Notes under the pieces: generated by a model | Told to the model about the DNA's origin: nothing | What the model saw: only the letters and a program-made list of their open reading frames with translations | The model's database searches: none | Shown here: positions 59,451-64,000 of the stretch, piece after piece | Position numbering within the stretch: position 1 is the stretch's first letter | Layout: each line of letters starts with the position of its first letter | Program-made: the position numbers and the translations under genes | Assembly (NCBI RefSeq): GCF_020524585.1 | Contig: NZ_JAIVLK010000005.1 | Span: 1-64,000 of the forward strand | DNA: 64,000 nucleotides | Source: Celeribacter naphthalenivorans | GTDB taxonomy: Bacteria; Pseudomonadota; Alphaproteobacteria; Rhodobacterales; Rhodobacteraceae | Reading direction: 5' to 3'

Positions 59451-59587
59451 GCGTTTCAGACACGCAGCACCATAAATTCAGTGTAGCAACGTTTTTCGCT
59501 CCATCTGAAACAGATTAAACGAAAAACGCTTTATTGTATGTAAAGTGGAAGCTGGCTACCATTGGTGGGAGTGTAAGGGGAGTCGGG

Positions 59588-60766
59588 ATGTCTGATCCGA
59601 TGACAAATCTTGATGCGGACGAAGTCTTGGCTTCGATCCGCCGTTTGGTGGCGGAAACCCACAGCCATATCCCTAACCATGGGTTTGGGGCCGGGCAGGG
59701 TGCGACGCAGGCAAATCCCGCGCAGTCGCCGCTGACCGCAGATGCGCCACGCGAGACGCCTTCCAAAGCAAAAGACACAAGCCCCGCTCCGGCGGCCCTT
59801 GTTTTGACGCCCGATTTTCGGGTGGAGAAAACGGCCGTGACGCGGGCCAACACGACCACTCACGAGCCTGTCGCGCCTTTGGTCCTGTCGATGGAGCAGG
59901 CCGTGCATGTTCCGCAAGAGGAGCGGGCACCGGAGGCCGAGCTCGAAACCCTCGTCTCAGATGAGGTGCAGGCCGCCGCTCAGCAGCCCACGGAGCCCGA
60001 AGGCGAGACCGAGGATTGGAGCGCCGAGCTGGACGACACACCCGACGAGGTTGCCGCGGCCCATGTCGCACGCCTGTCGCTCGAACAGCGCATTGCCGAG
60101 TTGGAAGTCGCTGTCGGAGCGCAAGGAAAAGCCTGGGGGATGGAATGGGAGCCGGACGGGTCCGAGGATCTGGAGGCGGAAATCCCGCGCGCGATGCCGC
60201 GCGTCTTTACAGAGCCGGGGGCACGGGTGCTTCCTTTCGGGGGGATAGCCCCCATGCCGTTTGAAATGAAGTCTGATGAAACGCCGTCTGAGGACGAGGC
60301 GGAGGACGCGTATGAGGCTGACGGAGCTGCGATGACACAGGCGGAAGATCAGGCAAACGATGTGCGGGCCAATGATGAGCAGGCCAATGCTGAATACGTA
60401 AGTGACGCGATGGATGAGATCGCCGATGCCGAGGTGATCGAGGAAACCGCGTTTCAGTCTGCGCAAGACGCGGTTGAGGACGCCTCTGTTGAGGATGTGG
60501 CGGACATCGAAGACGCAGAGATCGCAGAGGATGAAACGCCCGCGCAAGGCGTTGCGCCCGATCCCGATCCGAGCCTTGAAGAGGAGCTTGCTCTGGCGGG
60601 CTACGCCGATGAGGACATCCTCGACGAGGAAGCTTTGCGCGATCTGATCGCTCAGGTGATTCGTGAAGAATTGCAGGGCGAGCTGGGCCAGCGCATCACC
60701 CGCAATGTCCGCCGCTTGGTGCGCCGCGAGGTGCAACGCGCGCTGACCCTGCGCGAGTTTGAGTGA
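59588..60766 (+). CDS. PopZ-like DUF2497 polar organising protein
   Basis: 392 residues from ATG 59588 (GGGGAG upstream). N-terminal helix NLDADEVLASIRRLVAE matches the PopZ partner-binding helix; a long acidic low-complexity middle (Glu/Asp/Ala-rich, about 120-340); and a C-terminal helical region (EEALRDLIAQVIREELQGEL) of the DUF2497 type. PopZ forms polar condensates that hold the chromosome origin and cell-cycle proteins. The C-terminus differs from Caulobacter PopZ, so the role is by analogy. Confidence 0.72.
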   Translation: MSDPMTNLDADEVLASIRRLVAETHSHIPNHGFGAGQGATQANPAQSPLTADAPRETPSKAKDTSPAPAALVLTPDFRVEKTAVTRANTTTHEPVAPLVLSMEQAVHVPQEERAPEAELETLVSDEVQAAAQQPTEPEGETEDWSAELDDTPDEVAAAHVARLSLEQRIAELEVAVGAQGKAWGMEWEPDGSEDLEAEIPRAMPRVFTEPGARVLPFGGIAPMPFEMKSDETPSEDEAEDAYEADGAAMTQAEDQANDVRANDEQANAEYVSDAMDEIADAEVIEETAFQSAQDAVEDASVEDVADIEDAEIAEDETPAQGVAPDPDPSLEEELALAGYADEDILDEEALRDLIAQVIREELQGELGQRITRNVRRLVRREVQRALTLREFE

Positions 60767-60814
60767 TCAAAGCATTCCGCTTTATAATCTGACACCTTCT
60801 TTTGGAGGACTGCG

Positions 60815-62275
60815 TTAGACCGCTTTGATCTCTTCGGCCAGCGCGTAAATCTGGTCGAGGTCCAGATGGGCCTCGATATGGTCGGCCAGCGCATCCAGTG
60901 TCTGCTCCACCGTGGCGTCGAAATTCATCCCAGTGGTTTCCGCGCCAAACCGTGCCAAATAGGCCGCACGAAACAAATCCGCCGTGAACAATCCATGCAG
61001 ATAGCATCCCATCACGCGCCCGTCCTCTGACGCGGCGCCTTCGGGACGTCCCTCCACGGTGAGCCAAGCGCGGGCCATGTCGGGACCGTCGGTGCGCCCG
61101 ATGTGGATTTCATAGGCGCGCAGCTCATGCCCGCTGGCGTGATCTGTCGCCACCACCTCGGCCAACCTTTTGTCGCCGCCCATCGTGGTCTCGATGTTCA
61201 AATATCCAAGGCCCGGATGACGTCCTTTTGGCCCTTCGATGCCGTCCGGGTCGTCAATCCACTGGCCAAGCATCTGATATCCGCCGCAAATCCCTAAAAC
61301 ATGACCGCCGCGCCGGAGATGAGCGTGCAGGTCGATGTCCCAGCCCTGCGCCCGGAAAAACGCCAGATCGCCGAGCGTCGATTTCGTGCCGGGGAGCAGC
61401 ACCAGATCGGCCTCGCCGGGCAGGGGCTGGCCCGGTTCCACAATCTGCACCGTCACATCGGGTTCTGCGGCGAGCGGGTCGAGATCGTCGAAATTCGCGA
61501 TCCGCGAGAGTTTTGGCACGGCGATCTTGATCTTGCCACCTCCGCGAGAGCTGATCTCCATCACATCCTCTGCGGGCAGGCGATGCGCCTCGGGAAACCA
61601 CGGCAGCGTGCCAAGATCGGCCCAACCGGTGCGCTGGGCGATGTCTTTCGAACCTTCCTCGAACAGTTTTGGATCACCCCGAAATTTGTTGACGGCAAAG
61701 CCCCGGATGCGCGCGCGATCTTCGGACGAGAGCACAGTGTGAGAGCCGACCAGCTGTGCGATCACGCCGCCCCGGTCGATGTCGCCGACCAAAATGACGG
61801 GCAGATCGGCAGCCTCGGCAAAGCCCATATTGGCAATGTCGCCTTTTCGCAGATTGGTCTCCGCCGGGCTTCCGGCGCCTTCGATCACCACGAGATCGGC
61901 GGGGGCGGCAAGGCGGTGGAAGCTTTCCAACACTTTGGGCATCAGGTTGGGCTTTTCCTGACCATAATCGCGTGCCTTGAGCGTGCCCATGCGTTTGCCT
62001 TGCACCACGACCTGCGCGCCGCTTTCGCTTTCAGGCTTTAACAGCACGGGGTTCATGTCGGAATGCGGAGTGAGGCCGCAGGCCCGGGCCTGAAGCGCCT
62101 GCGCGCGGCCGATTTCGCCGTCATCTTGGGTCACGGCGGCATTGTTCGACATGTTTTGCGGCTTGAAAGGCGCGACTTTGAGCCCGCGACGGGTGAAGGC
62201 CCGGCACAGCCCCGCCACCAACATGGATTTGCCCACGTTAGAGCCCGTGCCCTGGATCATGATCGCCTTGGCCAT
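60815..62275 (-). CDS. cobQ: Cobyric acid synthase
   Basis: 486 residues from ATG 62275 (GGGAGAGG upstream). The N-terminal ATPase domain has [14 protein letters not shown] and [11 protein letters not shown]; the C-terminal class-I glutaminase domain has [10 protein letters not shown] (Cys nucleophile) and the catalytic His of MGCYLHGLF. It amidates adenosylcobyrinic acid diamide four times in B12 synthesis. It converges with the PopZ-like gene. Confidence 0.95.
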   Translation of the reverse strand: MAKAIMIQGTGSNVGKSMLVAGLCRAFTRRGLKVAPFKPQNMSNNAAVTQDDGEIGRAQALQARACGLTPHSDMNPVLLKPESESGAQVVVQGKRMGTLKARDYGQEKPNLMPKVLESFHRLAAPADLVVIEGAGSPAETNLRKGDIANMGFAEAADLPVILVGDIDRGGVIAQLVGSHTVLSSEDRARIRGFAVNKFRGDPKLFEEGSKDIAQRTGWADLGTLPWFPEAHRLPAEDVMEISSRGGGKIKIAVPKLSRIANFDDLDPLAAEPDVTVQIVEPGQPLPGEADLVLLPGTKSTLGDLAFFRAQGWDIDLHAHLRRGGHVLGICGGYQMLGQWIDDPDGIEGPKGRHPGLGYLNIETTMGGDKRLAEVVATDHASGHELRAYEIHIGRTDGPDMARAWLTVEGRPEGAASEDGRVMGCYLHGLFTADLFRAAYLARFGAETTGMNFDATVEQTLDALADHIEAHLDLDQIYALAEEIKAV

Positions 62276-62330
62276 ATACCTCTCCCTTTTGTGCTCCTGA
62301 GTATTTGAGCTGCAATGAAGAGGGAAGGGG

Positions 62331-62822
62331 TTAATCCTCGCCGGGGCCACGGCGGCGGATGCCCGGATAGGGGGTGCCGTCGAGATGGAAATAGAAATTG
62401 TCTTTGTCGGTGTCCGCCATCAGATCGAGCCCGGGGTAATAAACCCGCTCGCCGGCTTTGCGCGAGCCGATTTCAAGCACGACCACATCGCTGTCGGTGT
62501 CGTTGCGCAGGGCGTGGCCGACCTCAACGCCGGCTTTGAAGCCTGCACAATCTCCCGGCGAAAGGTGTTCTTCGGTCTCGCCGTAGACCAGCGTCGGGTG
62601 ACCCGCGACGATATAGACAAACTCGTCTTCCTGTTCGTGCCAATGGGGTAGGGCGGAACTGCTGCCGGGCGGCAGAGTGGTCAGGTTGACGCCGAATTGT
62701 GTCAGCCCCGCCTGATCGCCAAGCGCGCGTTTGACGCGGTCGCGAGTGCCGAGGTGGTGCGGCGGCGGGTAGAGGGTGCCGATCTTGGGCGAGATAGCGG
62801 CTATGTCGATTTTCTTGCTCAT
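62331..62822 (-). CDS. Cupin-domain protein
   Basis: 163 residues from ATG 62822 (AAAGGAGAG). A single cupin barrel with metal ligands in [17 protein letters not shown] and [10 protein letters not shown], then [10 protein letters not shown]. The N-terminal tail and C-terminal [20 protein letters not shown] are typical of small alphaproteobacterial cupins of unknown substrate, possibly sugar- or small-acid-binding enzymes. Confidence 0.8.
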   Translation of the reverse strand: MSKKIDIAAISPKIGTLYPPPHHLGTRDRVKRALGDQAGLTQFGVNLTTLPPGSSSALPHWHEQEDEFVYIVAGHPTLVYGETEEHLSPGDCAGFKAGVEVGHALRNDTDSDVVVLEIGSRKAGERVYYPGLDLMADTDKDNFYFHLDGTPYPGIRRRGPGED

Positions 62823-62860
62823 GTGGCTCTCCTTTGAAAGATAGCATGCGCGCAAAAGAA

Positions 62861-62888
62861 AAGACGCGCCAGCAGCTTGGCGCGTCTT
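62861..62888 (-). terminator. Hairpin between two leftward genes
   Basis: AAGACGCGCC (62861-62870) and GGCGCGTCTT (62879-62888) form a perfect 10-bp stem with an 8-nt loop. On the minus strand it is followed by TTCTTTTGC, so it should end transcription of the 62914 gene before the cupin gene. Confidence 0.75.
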
Positions 62889-62913
62889 GTTCAAAACATC
62901 GGCAATTGCGTAT

Positions 62914-63234
62914 TTACGCGGCCTCTGCAGCCTCTTGGGCGTGACGACGTTCGCTTTCCTCGCGCGAGAGCGCGACGGAGGTCCGAATGCCTTTAGAGAC
63001 GAATTCCATCAGACCGGAGACGACACGTTCACACGGGTCGATGCCGGCACAGGACAGAACTTCACGGCCATCACGAGACCGCGCCCAGCGGGCGATCTGT
63101 TCCGGGCCATTGCCATATTTTTTGTCATCGGCGATCGCATCATCGAGCGCAGCCAAAACAACAGCGGCAAAAAGTTTGCGTGCGCGTTGTCCTTGCTCGT
63201 AATTGAATGCGGTGCCATCCACGAACTCAGCCAT
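62914..63234 (-). CDS. Small Rhodobacterales-type protein, unknown
   Basis: 106 residues, helical. MAEFVDGTAFNYEQGQRARK at the N-terminus and a charged C-terminus (REESERRHAQEAAEAA). It resembles a short conserved family of roseobacter genomes with no known role. Confidence 0.6.
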   Translation of the reverse strand: MAEFVDGTAFNYEQGQRARKLFAAVVLAALDDAIADDKKYGNGPEQIARWARSRDGREVLSCAGIDPCERVVSGLMEFVSKGIRTSVALSREESERRHAQEAAEAA

Positions 63235-63312
63235 GAGTTATCCTTGTATTATTGCTCTTGTCTTTCTGGCGTGCGGGCCCTTATGGCAGGTTTGTAACGA
63301 TTCGGATACAAC

Positions 63313-63348
63313 GCAAATGCATATCTAAGTTGCATTTGCTGCATATCT
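63313..63348. promoter_or_regulatory. Inverted and direct repeat in the divergent efp region
   Basis: GCAAATGCA (63313-63321) and TGCATTTGC (63331-63339) form a perfect dyad; TGCATATCT also occurs twice directly (63318-63326, 63340-63348). It lies between the leftward small gene and rightward efp, so it may be an operator for either. Function unknown. Confidence 0.4.
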
Positions 63349-63505
63349 GTTCGCGCCATCATCCTGCCCCGACCCGACGAGACAAAGCGGTACTCCATAC
63401 ACTTGCGCGCCCAAAAGGGCAGACGTCGTGAGCCTTGTCAGCCTGCGACTGGCCAGATATAGGGTGCGCTGAGATATCTTCAACCAAACGCCACGGTTTA
63501 GTGAC

Positions 63506-64000
63506 ATGCCCAAAATCAACGGTAACGAAATCCGCCCCGGCAATGTGCTGGAACATGACGGGGGCCTTTGGGCCGCTGTGAAAGTCGACCACGTGAAGCC
63601 CGGCAAGGGCGGCGCCTTTGCTCAGGTCGAAATGAAAAACCTCCGCGATGGGCGCAAGCTCAACGAGCGCTTCCGTTCCGCCGACAAGGTCGAGCGCGTG
63701 CGTCTTGAGCAGAAAGACATGCAGTTCCTTTATGAGAGCGACGGTCTTTTGAACATCATGGACACCGAGACCTATGAACAGGTCACGATCCCCGCTGACA
63801 TTCTGGGCGAACGCCGCCCGTTCCTTCAGGACGGCATGACCATCGTCGTGGAATTCTATGAGGAAGAGGCGCTGAACGCGACCTTGCCGCAGAAAGTCGT
63901 CTGCAAAATCGTCGAAACCGAGCCGGTCGTCAAAGGCCAGACGGCTGCGAACTCCTTCAAACCCGCTATGCTCGACAACGGCGTGCGCGTCATGGTGCCG
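63506..64000 (+). CDS. efp: Elongation factor P, truncated by window end
   Basis: The first 165 of about 187 residues. The N-terminal KOW-like domain carries the modification-loop Lys34 (KPGKGGAF), followed by two OB-type domains. It rescues ribosomes stalled at polyproline. The 3' end lies beyond the window. The ATG at 63506 opens [12 protein letters not shown], the standard start. Confidence 0.95.
   Translation, partial: MPKINGNEIRPGNVLEHDGGLWAAVKVDHVKPGKGGAFAQVEMKNLRDGRKLNERFRSADKVERVRLEQKDMQFLYESDGLLNIMDTETYEQVTIPADILGERRPFLQDGMTIVVEFYEEEALNATLPQKVVCKIVETEPVVKGQTAANSFKPAMLDNGVRVMVP

Noticed and set aside
1-64000. CRISPR array
   Set aside because: No regularly spaced direct repeats of 24-40 bp with unique spacers were seen anywhere in the window.

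Overview
The window looks like a chromosome segment of a marine alphaproteobacterium, most likely Rhodobacteraceae (roseobacter type). The right-hand 7 kb is ordinary core genome: pcm, a TolC-type outer membrane protein, a PopZ-like DUF2497 protein, cobQ, a cupin protein, a small Rhodobacterales-type protein and the start of efp. Everything to the left is accessory DNA inserted at a single tRNA-Cys(GCA) gene. No database search was possible, so names come from recognised motifs, family lengths and gene order.

Accessory layout. (1) 1-850: wreckage of an IS3-family element. (2) About 851-19661: an 18.8-kb genomic island. It is bounded on the left by a 45-bp copy of the 3' half of tRNA-Cys and on the right by the intact tRNA, with its tyrosine integrase (18346-19554) next to the tRNA 3' end. 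The island carries IS and Rep fragments and then a pyridine-ring catabolic cluster (1849-12140). That cluster holds two TetR regulators; nicE, nicD, nicX and nicF; a flavin reductase; an ABC importer with two permeases; and a NicC-like monooxygenase. Together they would take up a pyridine carboxylate and convert 6-hydroxynicotinate through 2,5-dihydroxypyridine, N-formylmaleamate, maleamate and maleate to fumarate. The nicotinate-to-6-hydroxynicotinate dehydrogenase is absent. After this come an HUH/Rep-like gene, a serine recombinase, a DUF2971 gene and a ParA-like/SIR2 gene pair that resembles a defence module.

(3) 19692-57129: a complete-looking 37.4-kb podovirus-like prophage. A 41-bp direct repeat, the 5' half of tRNA-Cys, marks its ends. 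The leftward early operon (29350 to 19833) encodes integrase, small proteins, a PAPS-reductase-like protein, a DUF2829/Tad2-like protein, a NinB-like protein, a coiled-coil protein, a nucleotidyltransferase-like protein and an ERF annealing protein. An immunity region (29428-30997) holds a repressor, a Cro-like gene and five 17-bp dyad operators. The rightward operons encode SSB, a PD-(D/E)XK-like protein, a RusA-like protein, DUF1376, a DnaA domain-IV-like protein, terminase, portal, scaffold, capsid, tail-hub genes, ejection proteins, tail fibres, a holin-like/lysozyme fusion and nested spanins. Two leftward genes (a lipoprotein and a membrane protein) sit inside the late block as likely lysogenic-conversion cargo.

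The most notable points are: the double use of one tRNA-Cys by an island (3' half) and a phage (5' half, with loss of the native promoter); the ParA-SIR2 pair; a five-copy extended -10 promoter family in the phage late region; and a degraded second copy of the HUH/Rep-like 3' end on the far side of the catabolic cluster.
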